A stretch of DNA of 64,000 nt from an uncultured Rhodobiaceae bacterium (GCA_937907245.1 CALCUM010000002.1:124001-188000); one strand, 5' to 3'. Counted from the stretch's first letter, positions 1 to 9,462 are shown. Notes: generated by a model not told the origin, from the letters alone. Program-made: numbers and translations.

Positions 1-183
1 AAAGCGCGCGCCACACGAGCCGATATCAAGCTGGGCATTTGCGGCGAGCATGGCGGCGATCCGAGCAGCATTGGATTTTGTGAAAGCCTTGGACTGGATT
101 ACGTATCTTGTTCCGCTTTCCGCGTGCCCATCGCGCGGTTGGCGGCAGCGCAAAGTGCTATTCGGGCGCGCACTAAATCCTAA
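1..183 (+). CDS. ppdK: pyruvate, phosphate dikinase, C-terminal end (partial)
   Basis: Only the last 60 codons lie in the window; the frame is open from base 1 to the TAA at 181-183. The translated tail contains [20 protein letters not shown] followed by [20 protein letters not shown]. This is the signature end of the PEP/pyruvate-binding TIM-barrel domain of PpdK, including the catalytic Cys of the [10 protein letters not shown] motif. The enzyme interconverts pyruvate + ATP + Pi with PEP + AMP + PPi in the cytosol. The gene converges on nadC, with ten bases between the stop codons. PEP synthase and PTS enzyme I share the fold, but the [13 protein letters not shown] wording is typical of PpdK. 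Confidence 0.9.
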   Translation, partial: KARATRADIKLGICGEHGGDPSSIGFCESLGLDYVSCSAFRVPIARLAAAQSAIRARTKS

Positions 184-193
184 ACTTGTCGCC

Positions 194-1075
194 TTAAGAA
201 ATATCGATATCGAGCCCAAGGTCTAGCGTCTGTGGGGAATGGGTAATGGCGCCGACCGAAATATAGTCCACGCCACTTTCGGCAATAGCCACCACTGTGG
301 CTTCCGATACCCGTCCAGAGGCTTCCAAAACCGCTCGCCCTTGTGTGCGCTCGACCGCCTTGGCCAGTTGCTCTGGGCTCATATTGTCGAGCAAGATTAT
401 GCGAGCCTTGGCCGCCAGCGCTTCGTCTAATTGCTCTAATGTATCGACTTCAATCTCGATGGCCACCATGTGGCCCGCCCCGTTTTGGGCGGCTGTAAGG
501 GCCGGCGTTATGCCGCCCGCCACGGCAATATGATTATCCTTAATCATAATCGCATCATCCAGCCCAAAGCGATGGTTGGCTCCGCCACCAGCCCGCACAG
601 CGTATTTTTCAACCGCGCGCAAACCTGGTGTGGTTTTTCGCGTGTCGCAAATTTGCGCTTTTGTGTGCGCCACGAGAGCGACCAGATGGGCGGTCTTGCT
701 GGCAATGCCAGACATATGGCCAAGGTAATTAAGGGCCACGCGTTCGGCGGCCAATAAAGCGCGAGCCGAACCTTCTATGGTGGCTACCTCATCGCCAGGC
801 TTTAGGGTCTCGCCGTCTTGTTTGTGGCGCGTGACCTGAAGCCCACTTCGATTGGCGCAAAATGCGGCCTCTGCTAAATCCATACCGGCCAAAGTGCCCG
901 CCTCACGCGCGCGAATGACGCCATGGGCTCTGGCTTGGGTAGGTATCACATTTTGCGATGTGATATCTCCCGTGCGCCCCCAGTCTTCCGATAGGGCAAT
1001 CTCGACCAGTCGCTCGACGGTTAGGGATGGCAGGGGTGGCAGATCGTCGGTGCTGGGCTGATGAAGTTTTGGCAC
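194..1075 (-). CDS. nadC: nicotinate-nucleotide pyrophosphorylase (quinolinate phosphoribosyltransferase)
   Basis: Converts quinolinate and PRPP to nicotinate mononucleotide, CO2 and PPi, the third step of de novo NAD synthesis. The 293-residue product has the usual length. Conserved parts include TRKTTPGLR (about 145-153) and KDNH (about 179-182), which line the quinolinate and PRPP site. The open frame extends upstream to 1132, but that would overlap the 3' end of nadB. I chose the GTG at 1075 because AAGGAAA sits just upstream, directly after the nadB stop codon. It is the last gene of the nadA-nadB-nadC operon. Confidence 0.93.
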   Translation of the reverse strand: MPKLHQPSTDDLPPLPSLTVERLVEIALSEDWGRTGDITSQNVIPTQARAHGVIRAREAGTLAGMDLAEAAFCANRSGLQVTRHKQDGETLKPGDEVATIEGSARALLAAERVALNYLGHMSGIASKTAHLVALVAHTKAQICDTRKTTPGLRAVEKYAVRAGGGANHRFGLDDAIMIKDNHIAVAGGITPALTAAQNGAGHMVAIEIEVDTLEQLDEALAAKARIILLDNMSPEQLAKAVERTQGRAVLEASGRVSEATVVAIAESGVDYISVGAITHSPQTLDLGLDIDIS

Positions 1076-1085
1076 GGCGGTTTCC

Positions 1086-2693
1086 TTAAATGACTTGGGC
1101 CAAAGCAGGGTTTGCTTCGGGTAAATCGGCATAGGCGGCGTCTAGTTCGGCCATGGTTAATTGGCTATGTTCGGCAACGGCCTGCGAGGTTGGGAAGTCG
1201 GTTCTAAAGTGGCCACCGCGGCTTTCTTCGCGGCGCAAAGCGGCCATGGTAATAAATTGCGCGGCCAATACCATATTGGCAAATGGCGCCATGCCACCGG
1301 CCGCTTGTTGCAGGCGTTTAAGCTCGTGCAAGGTATGGATAAGCCCTTCGGCGTTGCGCAACACACCCACGTGGCGGCTCATCAGAGCGCGCAATTTATC
1401 GGTGGCAGGCGCCAGTTCTACCGCGCTGGCATCGATGCGGGTCTCGGGCGGTGCCGGACGCGCACGACTGGATGTGGGCACAAGATTGTTAATGTCTTGC
1501 GCGATGCGGGCGCCAAAGACAATCGCCTCGAGCAAAGAATTACTGGCCAAACGATTGGCGCCATGCAGCCCCGTGGCCGCTACTTCGCCGCAAGCCCAAA
1601 GACCTGGCAGACTAGATCGCCCATGGATGTCAGTACGAATGCCCCCCATGTGAAAATGCGTGGCGGGCGCGACGGGCAATAGGCTTTGGGTCGGGTCGAT
1701 GCCAAATTTTTTGCAATTTTCGGCCACAGTAGGAAAGCGCGCGTCGAGGTTTGCAGCCAAACCATTGGGCCGCAAATCAAGGCCCACGGATCCGGTTTTT
1801 ACAATCTGGTCGAACACGGCACGAGCCACGATATCGCGCGGCGCCAATTCGGCGTTTTCATGCACTTGCATCATGAAGCGCTCGCCTTTGGCATTGATGA
1901 GCTGGGCGCCTTCGCCGCGCAAAGCTTCGGTGGCCAAGGGAGCAGGGTCGCCCATGCCGGTAAGGGCCGTGGGATGGAATTGCACAAATTCGCTATCGCC
2001 AACTTGGGCGCCAGCGCGCGCCGCCATCGCCAAGGCTTCGCCATTGGCGCCAACCGGATTGGTGGTCACGCCGTAAAGATAGCCAATACCGCCGGTCGCC
2101 AAAATAGTTGCACGGGCGCGAATAAGTATCGGGCCGGATAAATAGCTGTGTTGTGCAGGCCGCGCAAACACGCCAACCACGCGGCCGTTTTCGACGGCTA
2201 ATTCATAGGCGGCATAGCCTTCCATGAAGTCGATGGAGGGCGAGGCATCGGCGCGTTGGATTAGGGTTTTCATAATCTCGCGGCCAGCTTGGTCGCCACG
2301 CACGCCGATAATGCGATTGTGGCTGTGTGCCGCTTCGCGTCCAAGCGCCAGATTGCCATCTGCGTCGCGGTCGAAAGGCACGCCCATCACGTTTAGGTCT
2401 TCGATGCGCGCGCTGGCTTCTTTGGCCACCATCTCTGCAATGGTGCTATTCACTAACCCCGCGCCGGCTTGGATGGTGTCTTGTTTGTGATTGTCGGTAT
2501 GGTCATCGGGCCCAATGGCGGCAGCAATACCACCTTGCGCCCATTGGCTGGCGGAGCCGGTTTTGCGCTTTCCGGCCGCCATAACCGTAACCGGACGAGG
2601 CGCTAATTTGAGCGCTGTGAACAGACCTGCAAGGCCTGCGCCAATAACCAGCACATCCCCGACATCAATAATATTGGCGCTGGGCTGGCTCAT
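1086..2693 (-). CDS. nadB: L-aspartate oxidase
   Basis: FAD-dependent oxidation of L-aspartate to iminoaspartate, the first step of de novo NAD synthesis. The 535-residue protein begins with a Rossmann dinucleotide motif, VIGAGLAGL (about 16-24). It continues with SQWAQGGIAAA, EFVQFHPTAL, HFHMGGIRTD and the C-terminal GANRLASNSLLEA, all typical of NadB within the succinate dehydrogenase/fumarate reductase flavoprotein family. A shared fold with SdhA/FrdA is expected, but the position between nadA and nadC settles the assignment. Only four bases separate the nadA stop from the nadB ATG, so translation is probably coupled. Confidence 0.96.
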   Translation of the reverse strand: MSQPSANIIDVGDVLVIGAGLAGLFTALKLAPRPVTVMAAGKRKTGSASQWAQGGIAAAIGPDDHTDNHKQDTIQAGAGLVNSTIAEMVAKEASARIEDLNVMGVPFDRDADGNLALGREAAHSHNRIIGVRGDQAGREIMKTLIQRADASPSIDFMEGYAAYELAVENGRVVGVFARPAQHSYLSGPILIRARATILATGGIGYLYGVTTNPVGANGEALAMAARAGAQVGDSEFVQFHPTALTGMGDPAPLATEALRGEGAQLINAKGERFMMQVHENAELAPRDIVARAVFDQIVKTGSVGLDLRPNGLAANLDARFPTVAENCKKFGIDPTQSLLPVAPATHFHMGGIRTDIHGRSSLPGLWACGEVAATGLHGANRLASNSLLEAIVFGARIAQDINNLVPTSSRARPAPPETRIDASAVELAPATDKLRALMSRHVGVLRNAEGLIHTLHELKRLQQAAGGMAPFANMVLAAQFITMAALRREESRGGHFRTDFPTSQAVAEHSQLTMAELDAAYADLPEANPALAQVI

Positions 2694-2697
2694 AGGA

Positions 2698-3774
2698 TTA
2701 TTTGCTGAGCTCGATCATCCGCTCAACGGCGGCGCGGGCATCGCCTGCAATCGCTTCGTCCACGGTAATTTCTGTGCGGTTATAGACGAGGGCTTCCAAG
2801 ACTTTCGGCAAAGTGATTTGTTTCATATGCGGGCACAAATTGCACGGGCGCACGAAATTTACATTGGGGTTTTCTACCGCCACATTATCGCTCATGGAAC
2901 ATTCGGTAACCATCATGACGCGGTCGGGTTGGTTGTCAGTGACCCATTTAATCATGGCCGAGGTGGAGCCAGAGAAATCGGCTTCATCGAGCACGTCTGG
3001 TTTGCACTCTGGGTGCGCGATAATGCGTAAGCCCGGGTCATCCTTGCGATATTGCTGCAATTCTTCTGCCGTAAATTGCTCATGCACTTCGCAGCGGCCT
3101 TTCCAAGCGATGACTTCGACATCGGCTTCGCGGGCGATGTTTTGCGCTAAATATTCATCCGGAATACACAACACCCGATCGGTGCCCATGCCATTGACAA
3201 TTTTGACGGCATTGGAGGAGGTGCAGCACACATCGCTCTCGGCTTTCACCGCGGCAGATGTGTTGACGTAAGTGACAATCGGCACGCCGGGATAGGCTTC
3301 TCGTAACGCGCGGACATCTTGAGCCGTAATCGAGTCTGCCAGCGAACAGCCAGCGCCCATGTCTGGCATAAGCACGGTTTTTTCTGGGTTCAACAGCTTT
3401 GAGGTTTCGGCCATGAAATGCACACCACATTGCACAATCACATCGCCTTCGGCTTTTACCGCCTCGATGGCCAATTGCAAACTGTCGCCAACCACATCAG
3501 CAACGCCGTGAAAAATTTCGGGAGTCTGATAATTATGCGCCAGAATAACCGCGTTTCGCTCGCGCTTCATTTCATTGATGGCCTGAATATAGGGAGCAAA
3601 AAATGGCCATTCAACGGAAGGGATAACAGATTTTACGCGCTCATAAAGCGGCGCCATATCGCGCGCCATGCCATCGCTATAGGCAATGTCCATCTCTTCT
3701 AAAATCCGCGCTCCTGTCTGGCCAGGAAGGGCCGTTTTTGCTTCGGTAAGTAGCGCGTCGCTGAAGTTAGCCAT
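2698..3774 (-). CDS. nadA: quinolinate synthase A
   Basis: Condenses iminoaspartate with dihydroxyacetone phosphate to quinolinate and needs an oxygen-sensitive [4Fe-4S] cluster. The 358-residue protein has the three-fold NadA architecture, with [11 protein letters not shown] near residue 80. Conserved cysteines include C116 ([14 protein letters not shown]), C183-C184 ([10 protein letters not shown]) and a CNLCPHMK stretch at 311-318; the cluster ligands are expected among these. It is the first gene of the nadABC operon. A palindromic operator lies about 60 bp upstream of the start. Confidence 0.96.
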   Translation of the reverse strand: MANFSDALLTEAKTALPGQTGARILEEMDIAYSDGMARDMAPLYERVKSVIPSVEWPFFAPYIQAINEMKRERNAVILAHNYQTPEIFHGVADVVGDSLQLAIEAVKAEGDVIVQCGVHFMAETSKLLNPEKTVLMPDMGAGCSLADSITAQDVRALREAYPGVPIVTYVNTSAAVKAESDVCCTSSNAVKIVNGMGTDRVLCIPDEYLAQNIAREADVEVIAWKGRCEVHEQFTAEELQQYRKDDPGLRIIAHPECKPDVLDEADFSGSTSAMIKWVTDNQPDRVMMVTECSMSDNVAVENPNVNFVRPCNLCPHMKQITLPKVLEALVYNRTEITVDEAIAGDARAAVERMIELSK

Positions 3775-3832
3775 GATGAGCCCTCTATCGTTAGGTGGTT
3801 GGCGTCTTTAGGTACTTGGTGTAAATCTCTAT

Positions 3833-3853
3833 TTATACTCAAAATGAGCATAA
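3833..3853. promoter_or_regulatory. palindromic operator upstream of nadA (probable NrtR site)
   Basis: The half-sites TTATACTCA and TGAGCATAA flank a central AAA. Only one position breaks the inverted symmetry over 21 bp. On the minus strand it lies just downstream of a TATTAT box at 3864-3869, so it would cover the start of transcription of nadA, as expected for a repressor. The adjacent gene encodes an NrtR-type NAD regulator. Assignment to NrtR is inference from position and symmetry. Confidence 0.7.
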
Positions 3854-3863
3854 CTGTTAGTCT

Positions 3864-3894
3864 ATAATATGAACCCCTGAGCCGCAAAAGCAAG
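3864..3894 (-). promoter_or_regulatory. putative nadABC promoter
   Basis: On the minus strand a TTGCTT hexamer is followed after 18 bases by TATTAT (3864-3869). Transcription would start near 3857, at the edge of the palindromic operator. This is the best sigma-70-like match in the 157-bp gap between the nrtR-like gene and nadA. Confidence 0.45.
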
Positions 3895-3931
3895 CACAAT
3901 CAGAAAAAAGAAACCGAGGTGGCTTGAGGGG

Positions 3932-4903
3932 TTATTTGGCGTTTGGCTTGGCGCGTCCGGCCGACACTCGCAAACCCGATAAGGGTCTTTCTGTGTGCTC
4001 ATTATGGCGAAGTCGAAATACTTCCGCAGGGCGCCCACGAGCCCGTTGGGTTTTACCTGTGGAGATAAGAAAGCCGGATTTTTCGACTAGGCGGCGGAAG
4101 TTTTGCTGATGTAAATTCACTCCCATCACCATTTCTGTGGTGCTTTGCAGCGCCCGCAAAGTAAAGCCAGATGGCATGAGATCGAAGATAACCGGACGAT
4201 ATTTCAATTTGCTACGCAAGCGACCCAAGGCCGTCGCCAAAATGCGGCGATGGTCGAGATGGAGAGCCAGACCTAAATCTGGCTTTGGCTGCCTGCGCCC
4301 CTTGCTGCCTTGGTCCACCAGGGCTTCCTCCACCAGAGACGCTTCGTAAAGCAATTCATAGCGCTCTAATACAAACTCTTCGTCCCATTGTGCGCCATCT
4401 CGGCCAAAGGCCAAGCGCACACGGTCGGCGGCTCGCGCATCTTTTTCCAGCCATTTGTCGAGCCCGGGTAAAATTTGAGTATCAAGAACCTCAGGCCGGC
4501 CTTGGCGCCAATCTTCCCAGGGAAAAAAAGCATAGAGATCTTCCCAATCGCCATCCTCGGTCGGGGCTTGTGAGGGCGCACTCTTTTGCTCGCGTGTTCG
4601 TGTGAGCGCCAGATAGCCGACCGAGACAATATGGGCCGCTTCGCCAGAGGCATGGCGGCCTTGGTCGGCGAAAGTATAGAGCTGCTCGACATGGGCAAGG
4701 TCGACACCCACTTGCTCGCGCACCCAGTGGCGCAATCCAATTTCCATCGTGCGATGCTGATCGGGCATGAAGGGTCCAAAGGGCAAGCGTTTGGCTTGGC
4801 GCGCACTCGCGGCACCCACCAAACGACACTCGAGACGTTCGCCATGGTGGCGCAAAATAGCGGTCGAAAGATCGATTAAAATTTCAGTCGGGGCAGCGCT
4901 CAT
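3932..4903 (-). CDS. nrtR: NrtR-type Nudix-related transcriptional regulator of NAD metabolism
   Basis: The 323-residue protein has a Nudix-like N-terminal part (about 1-200). In NrtR this part senses ADP-ribose or NAD-related ligands instead of hydrolysing them. The C-terminal winged helix-turn-helix contains LKYRPVIFDLMPSGFTLRAL and ends with the characteristic GRPAEVFRLR. A central insertion rich in W/E/D (about 115-160) is longer than in the shortest NrtR proteins. A canonical Nudix box is not evident, fitting a regulator and not a hydrolase. It lies immediately upstream of nadABC and its palindromic operator on the same strand, so it probably represses de novo NAD synthesis. Alphaproteobacterial members are often annotated simply as NUDIX hydrolase. 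Confidence 0.85.
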   Translation of the reverse strand: MSAAPTEILIDLSTAILRHHGERLECRLVGAASARQAKRLPFGPFMPDQHRTMEIGLRHWVREQVGVDLAHVEQLYTFADQGRHASGEAAHIVSVGYLALTRTREQKSAPSQAPTEDGDWEDLYAFFPWEDWRQGRPEVLDTQILPGLDKWLEKDARAADRVRLAFGRDGAQWDEEFVLERYELLYEASLVEEALVDQGSKGRRQPKPDLGLALHLDHRRILATALGRLRSKLKYRPVIFDLMPSGFTLRALQSTTEMVMGVNLHQQNFRRLVEKSGFLISTGKTQRARGRPAEVFRLRHNEHTERPLSGLRVSAGRAKPNAK

Positions 4904-4969
4904 AAGCCTACTTTAAAGACCTGTCTCTATTTCCCCAAGCAGCAAATTATCATTTGCCCTGACGGCAAA

Positions 4970-6094
4970 TTATCCCGCGCGGCGAACAATCACGCTACCC
5001 GCAGAATAGCCAGCGCCAAAGCTGCAAATCACACCCGTCTCACCGGCTTTAAAGTCTTGCTTATACTTGTGGAAGGCGATGATGGAGCCGGCCGAACTGG
5101 TGTTGGCATATTCGTCCAAAACAGTAGGTTGCTGATCAAATTCTGGCTCATAGCCAAGCACTTTTTTGACAATGAAATCATTCATATTGCGATTGGCTTG
5201 GTGCAGCCACATACGGCGCAAGTCTTGGGCTTCCAAACCGTTTTCGGCCAGATGTTCCGTAATCATTGTAGCGACCAAGGGCGACACTTCACGGAAAACT
5301 TTTCTGCCGTTCTGGATGAATAATTTATCTTTATCGTCGCGCGCATGTTCTGCCGCGCGATTTAAGAAGCCAAAATTATTGCGAATATTATTAGAGAATT
5401 GAGAGAATAATTTTGTGTCGATAATCTCAAACCCAGATTTGTTCTTGGCTATCTCGGCGTCTTCTAAAATCACTGCGGTGCAAACATCACCAAAGATGAA
5501 ATGGCTATCGCGATCGCGGAAATTCAAGTGACCCGAGCAAATCTCTGGGTTGACCATGAGAACGCGCTTGGCAGAGCCAGAGCGCACCATGTCGCGCGCC
5601 ATTTGAATGCCGAAGGTGGCGGAGGAGCAAGCCACATTCATATCAAAGGCGAAACCTTCGATGCCCAGCAAAGATTGTACTTCAATAGAAATCGCCGGAT
5701 AGGCGCGCTGTAAATTAGAGCAAGATACAATCACAGCATCAATGTCACTGGCTGTTATGCCTGCTTCCTCTAGGGCCTGATGTGTGGCTTTGATGGCCAT
5801 TTCGGCTTGCAAGCTAGGCGCTTCGTTGGGGCGTTCTTCAATTTGAGGGGTCATTACATTGGAATCTAGAATGCCAGTCTTATTCATCACATAGCGGTTT
5901 TTTATGCCCGAAGCTTTTTCGATGAAGCCAGAAGCCGAATGGGTAAGCGCTTCCACTTCGCCGCTTTCGATGGCGGCCGCATTGCCAGCGTTAAAATTGT
6001 CTACATAAGCATTATAGCTGGCGACGAGTTCGTCATTGCTAATTGATTGCTCAGGCGTGTAGAGGCCGGTTCCAGTAACGACGACTTGTTTCAT
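4970..6094 (-). CDS. beta-ketoacyl-ACP synthase III-like enzyme
   Basis: A 374-residue thiolase-fold ketosynthase of the FabH type. The catalytic triad is visible: Cys156 in VACSSATFGIQ, His298 in WLHQANRNMND and Asn331 in NTSSAGSIIA. It is longer than housekeeping FabH (about 320 aa). It has an N-terminal extension (SYNAYVDNFNAGNAAAIESG) seen in a FabH-like subfamily that may use longer or unusual acyl starters. It stands alone, not in a fab cluster, so its substrate cannot be read from context. A GGGAGA ribosome-binding site precedes the ATG. Confidence 0.85.
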   Translation of the reverse strand: MKQVVVTGTGLYTPEQSISNDELVASYNAYVDNFNAGNAAAIESGEVEALTHSASGFIEKASGIKNRYVMNKTGILDSNVMTPQIEERPNEAPSLQAEMAIKATHQALEEAGITASDIDAVIVSCSNLQRAYPAISIEVQSLLGIEGFAFDMNVACSSATFGIQMARDMVRSGSAKRVLMVNPEICSGHLNFRDRDSHFIFGDVCTAVILEDAEIAKNKSGFEIIDTKLFSQFSNNIRNNFGFLNRAAEHARDDKDKLFIQNGRKVFREVSPLVATMITEHLAENGLEAQDLRRMWLHQANRNMNDFIVKKVLGYEPEFDQQPTVLDEYANTSSAGSIIAFHKYKQDFKAGETGVICSFGAGYSAGSVIVRRAG

Positions 6095-6199
6095 GAATAT
6101 CTCCCAAATTCAGTAGCCAGCTTACCATATCGAAACTGTTTGGCCATAAGCGCCACCCTTTGTGGCCATCACATTGAATAACACTTTATTACGCCTGCG

Positions 6200-7024
6200 C
6201 TAGGCTGTCTGTGGGGCAAAAATGCCGCCAGAAATCGTAACCGTTTGGCCGTCGCAGGTCAGGGGCTCTTCGCGCGCGTCTTCGCGGATAAGCGCAATGG
6301 CATGGGGGCCATGGGCGGCAACAATCTCGCCGCAAGGGCGGGCGCCATTGGTAATTTCGCTGCCGGCTTTCGGCGCTTGCTGGTCAAACTGAACCGCGTG
6401 AATTTTCTTTTTCAAATTGCCCTTACGGTGTACCCGCGAGGTGACTTCTTGGCCGATAAAACAACCTTTTTGGAAATCGACGCCGTGAATTTGCGCCAAC
6501 CCATAGTCGAGCGGAAACACGGTGCCCGGCACCATATCGAGCGGCCCTTGGGCAATGCCCAACCGAATGCGATTGGCGTGCCAAGCCTCTAGGCTGGCGT
6601 GGGGCAGGGAAACGGCTATCTCAGCTTCCACCAGCGCGCGCAACCCTAACCCTTCGTGGCGCGGGTCCTCCACAAAGTCGGCCGTTGGTGGGCAGGCAAA
6701 ACCGTCTTCTTGCCATAGCGAAATTACGCGCAAGGGCGTTTGCGAGAGGTTTACATCGGCGCGCAATTTATACATAGAGAGTTTTTTAAACAGCCCATCG
6801 GCTTGGCTGGCATCACAATCGAGGTAGAAGCAGTCGTTTTCTGCGAAGATTAAAAAATCATGCAGTAGCTTTCCCTGCGGCGTCAGCAGAGCCGCCATAA
6901 CGCAAGCCCCTTCGCGCAGGTTGGCAACGTTTTGGGTCACTAGGTTTTGTAAAAAGTCGACACGCTCGGGCCCGCTAATCTGCAGCACTTGGCGATCTGT
7001 TAAATGGGTTTGAAAAATGCTCAT
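6200..7024 (-). CDS. ygfZ: YgfZ/GcvT-like folate-dependent Fe-S protein maintenance factor
   Basis: A GcvT-fold protein with the diagnostic YgfZ motif KGCFIGQEVTSRV, whose Cys is needed for function. YgfZ (mitochondrial Iba57) binds folate and supports assembly or repair of certain Fe-S enzymes such as MiaB. The frame is open to an ATG at 7066. I chose the ATG at 7024 because MSIFQTHLTDRQVLQISGP matches the family start. From there the product is 274 aa. It is transcribed divergently from the following glycosyltransferase-like gene. Confidence 0.88.
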   Translation of the reverse strand: MSIFQTHLTDRQVLQISGPERVDFLQNLVTQNVANLREGACVMAALLTPQGKLLHDFLIFAENDCFYLDCDASQADGLFKKLSMYKLRADVNLSQTPLRVISLWQEDGFACPPTADFVEDPRHEGLGLRALVEAEIAVSLPHASLEAWHANRIRLGIAQGPLDMVPGTVFPLDYGLAQIHGVDFQKGCFIGQEVTSRVHRKGNLKKKIHAVQFDQQAPKAGSEITNGARPCGEIVAAHGPHAIALIREDAREEPLTCDGQTVTISGGIFAPQTA

Positions 7025-7143
7025 GCTCCACATGTGCGCTTTTTGAGTTGATTTTTCAAGGCTCATTTTTCAAGGCTGTTCCGAGATATCGCGCTTCATT
7101 TTCCTATCTGGTCTGGCTTGCTGAGGTGGCCTATAGTGGCGCC

Positions 7144-8115
7144 ATGTCTTTGCGCAAAAACCTACTTATGGTGCCCCCAAATCGGCTCGACGCGTTTACG
7201 GCGACGGGCGTGCTGGCCGATATGTTGAAGGCGGAGCCTTCCATCGAGGTTGAAATTATTTGCCGCGAAAGCGACGTGGTATATTTCGAAAATGCACCCG
7301 GTCGGATGCGCTATATTACCCACACAAAAGACACGCCGCCCCGCTTTACCTTAATCTTGAAAACTCTTGGGCGCACGTGGCATCGCATTGTTTCGCTCAC
7401 CAATCTGCGGCTTCCATTTCTTTTATGGGCGCAGCACCGCCATAGCTTTCGGTTCACGACTGGCGCTTATTCTTTGCCATCCTTGTTTCGTCCAGACCGC
7501 GCCACGCCGCCCCATATTTGGGTTCCCGATAAAATTCATGTGCCTTTGCCAGAAACCCTCACCCCCCAAACACCCCTGATTGTTTTTGCTACGCAAGAAA
7601 GCGGACGAGCGGACTGGGATTGGCGTCATTATGCCGAACTGGCTTGGCGCTTGGCTGATAGTGTGCCGCAGCTTCAAAATGCGCATATCGTGGTTTTGAG
7701 CCCGCGCGATTGTTTGGTGGCAAAGGGGCTTGTCGAGAACCTACCGGCAGGGCAAATAACCTGCTTGCCCGATTTGTCTTACGTAAAAACCGCCGCTCTT
7801 TTGCGCCGCGCCAATATAGTTTTGGGCACAGATAGGCTGGTCTCGCGCATGGCGCCTTATGCGGCTTGCGGGTTGGTCATGCGTCTAGATCGCACGGAAA
7901 CTGGCCAAAAGGGGCGTCCCTATGGGCTTTATACTGGCCACGATGCTGGCCAAGTGGCAAGCTACATCGGAGGCGCTTTGCCACAGGCATCGCCTGCAAA
8001 AACGGCGACACAAGGGGAGAATATTGCTACTGTCGCACAACCTCATGTGGCGAAAACCAATGCAGAATTGCAGGCTCTCGCCGAGCAAATTAATAGGATA
8101 AACAATGACCGCTGA
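7144..8115 (+). CDS. glycosyltransferase family 9-like (heptosyltransferase-like) protein
   Basis: A 323-residue protein that resembles ADP-heptose:LPS heptosyltransferases of the GT-B fold. The C-terminal half has VFATQESGRADWDWRHYAEL, an IVVLSPRDCLVA strand, and ALLRRANIVLGTDRLVSRMA, where GT9 enzymes have their donor-site GxDTGxxH-like motif. The histidine and glycine pattern of that motif is not intact, so activity is uncertain. The start at 7144 (MSLRKNLLMVPPN) was chosen over an upstream ATG at 7048 because conservation-like content begins there. Its 3' end overlaps the next gene by 11 bp. Confidence 0.6.
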   Translation: MSLRKNLLMVPPNRLDAFTATGVLADMLKAEPSIEVEIICRESDVVYFENAPGRMRYITHTKDTPPRFTLILKTLGRTWHRIVSLTNLRLPFLLWAQHRHSFRFTTGAYSLPSLFRPDRATPPHIWVPDKIHVPLPETLTPQTPLIVFATQESGRADWDWRHYAELAWRLADSVPQLQNAHIVVLSPRDCLVAKGLVENLPAGQITCLPDLSYVKTAALLRRANIVLGTDRLVSRMAPYAACGLVMRLDRTETGQKGRPYGLYTGHDAGQVASYIGGALPQASPAKTATQGENIATVAQPHVAKTNAELQALAEQINRINNDR

Positions 8116-9430
8116 TAATTATGACCTCATCGTTAAAAATGGTTCTGTCGCTTTTCCAGACGGCACGCAAGAAACGTCTATCGCTTTAAAAGACGGACGC
8201 TTTGCCGCTATCGGCGACATCGATGAAACGAGCGCCAAACAAGTTTTGGATGCCAAGGGGTTAACCGTTTTGCCTGGCGTCATTGATACGCAAGTGCATT
8301 TTCGCGAGCCGGGAAATGAGCATAAAGAAGACCTGCAATCCGGGTCTCTGGCGGCTGTTATGGGCGGCGTGACGGCGCTATTTGAAATGCCGAACACCAA
8401 GCCCCCCACAACCACAGCCGAAGCGATTGCCGATAAAGTGTCGCGGGGGCGCAATCGGATGCATTGTGATTTTGCTTTTTACGTTGGCGGCACGCATGAG
8501 AATGCCAGTCAATTGCCCGAGTTGGAAAAACTAGAAGGCGTCTGCGGCGTTAAAGTTTTCATGGGCTCCTCGACGGGCAATCTATTGGTCGCCGATGATG
8601 ATGGCGTGGCCGATATTTTAAAACACATCACGCGCCGCGCAGCCTTTCATAGTGAAGATGAGTTTCGCCTGCGCGAGCGTCGCCCGCTGGCCTTAACCGG
8701 CAAAGTGGAAACCCATGCGGTTTGGCGCGATGAAGAAGTAGCGATTTCCTCGACGCGGCGTTTGATTAAATTGGCGCGCGCTGCCAATAAGCATATTCAT
8801 ATTCTCCATATTAGCACCGAAGAAGAGATGCAAATTCTAGCCGCCAACCGAGATATCGTCTCGGTGGAAGTGCTGCCCCAACACCTAACGCTGGCGGCGC
8901 CTGAATGCTATGAGGAGCTGGGCACTTTCGCGCAAATGAACCCGCCCATTCGTGGCAAGCGCCATCGTGCGGCTTTGTGGAAAGCGCTGGAGCAGGGCAT
9001 TGTTGATATTATTGGCTCTGACCACGCGCCCCATACGCGCGAAGAAAAAGCTGACGCTTACCCGCATTCTCCTGCCGGCATGCCGGGCGTGCAGACCTTA
9101 CTGCCTTTGATGCTGAATCACATGGCGGAAGGTAAATTGTCGCTGGAGAAGCTGGTGCAATTGACCAGTTTAAACGCCAAAAAATTATTCAAACTGCAAG
9201 ACAAAGGCGAGATTATTGTCGGCGGACATGCCGATTTGACCTTCGTCGACTTAAACCGCACCGAAACCGTGACCGAGGACTGGATTGCCTCGCGCGTGGG
9301 TTGGTCGCCATTTACCGGCATGGCTTTGAAGGGCTGGCCTGTGGGCACCATGATACGCGGTGAAAAAGTCATGTGGGAAAACCAATTGGTGACGCCTGAA
9401 ACCGGCCAACCCATCCGCTTCGATATTTAA
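8105..9430 (+). CDS. pyrC: dihydroorotase-like amidohydrolase
   Basis: A 441-residue cyclic amidohydrolase of the class I dihydroorotase type (carbamoyl aspartate to dihydroorotate, pyrimidine synthesis). Visible metal-site elements are DTQVHFREPG (61-70), the carbamylated Lys candidate K150 in GVKVFMGSSTG, His182, His235 and Asp306 in GSDHAPH. The usual first metal histidine of the DxHxH motif is Gln63. This variant is known in some alphaproteobacterial sequences annotated as dihydroorotase, so catalysis on dihydroorotate is likely but not proven. No other pyr gene is adjacent. Translation is probably coupled to the upstream gene. Confidence 0.8.
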   Translation: MTADNYDLIVKNGSVAFPDGTQETSIALKDGRFAAIGDIDETSAKQVLDAKGLTVLPGVIDTQVHFREPGNEHKEDLQSGSLAAVMGGVTALFEMPNTKPPTTTAEAIADKVSRGRNRMHCDFAFYVGGTHENASQLPELEKLEGVCGVKVFMGSSTGNLLVADDDGVADILKHITRRAAFHSEDEFRLRERRPLALTGKVETHAVWRDEEVAISSTRRLIKLARAANKHIHILHISTEEEMQILAANRDIVSVEVLPQHLTLAAPECYEELGTFAQMNPPIRGKRHRAALWKALEQGIVDIIGSDHAPHTREEKADAYPHSPAGMPGVQTLLPLMLNHMAEGKLSLEKLVQLTSLNAKKLFKLQDKGEIIVGGHADLTFVDLNRTETVTEDWIASRVGWSPFTGMALKGWPVGTMIRGEKVMWENQLVTPETGQPIRFDI

Positions 9431-9462
9431 GTTTAGATTTTTACATTCGTTAGGAGACAACG

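Noticed and set aside
4945-4972. Terminator after the FabH-like gene
   Set aside because: ATTTGCC/GGCAAAT can form a hairpin but no T-run follows on the minus strand, so I did not annotate it.
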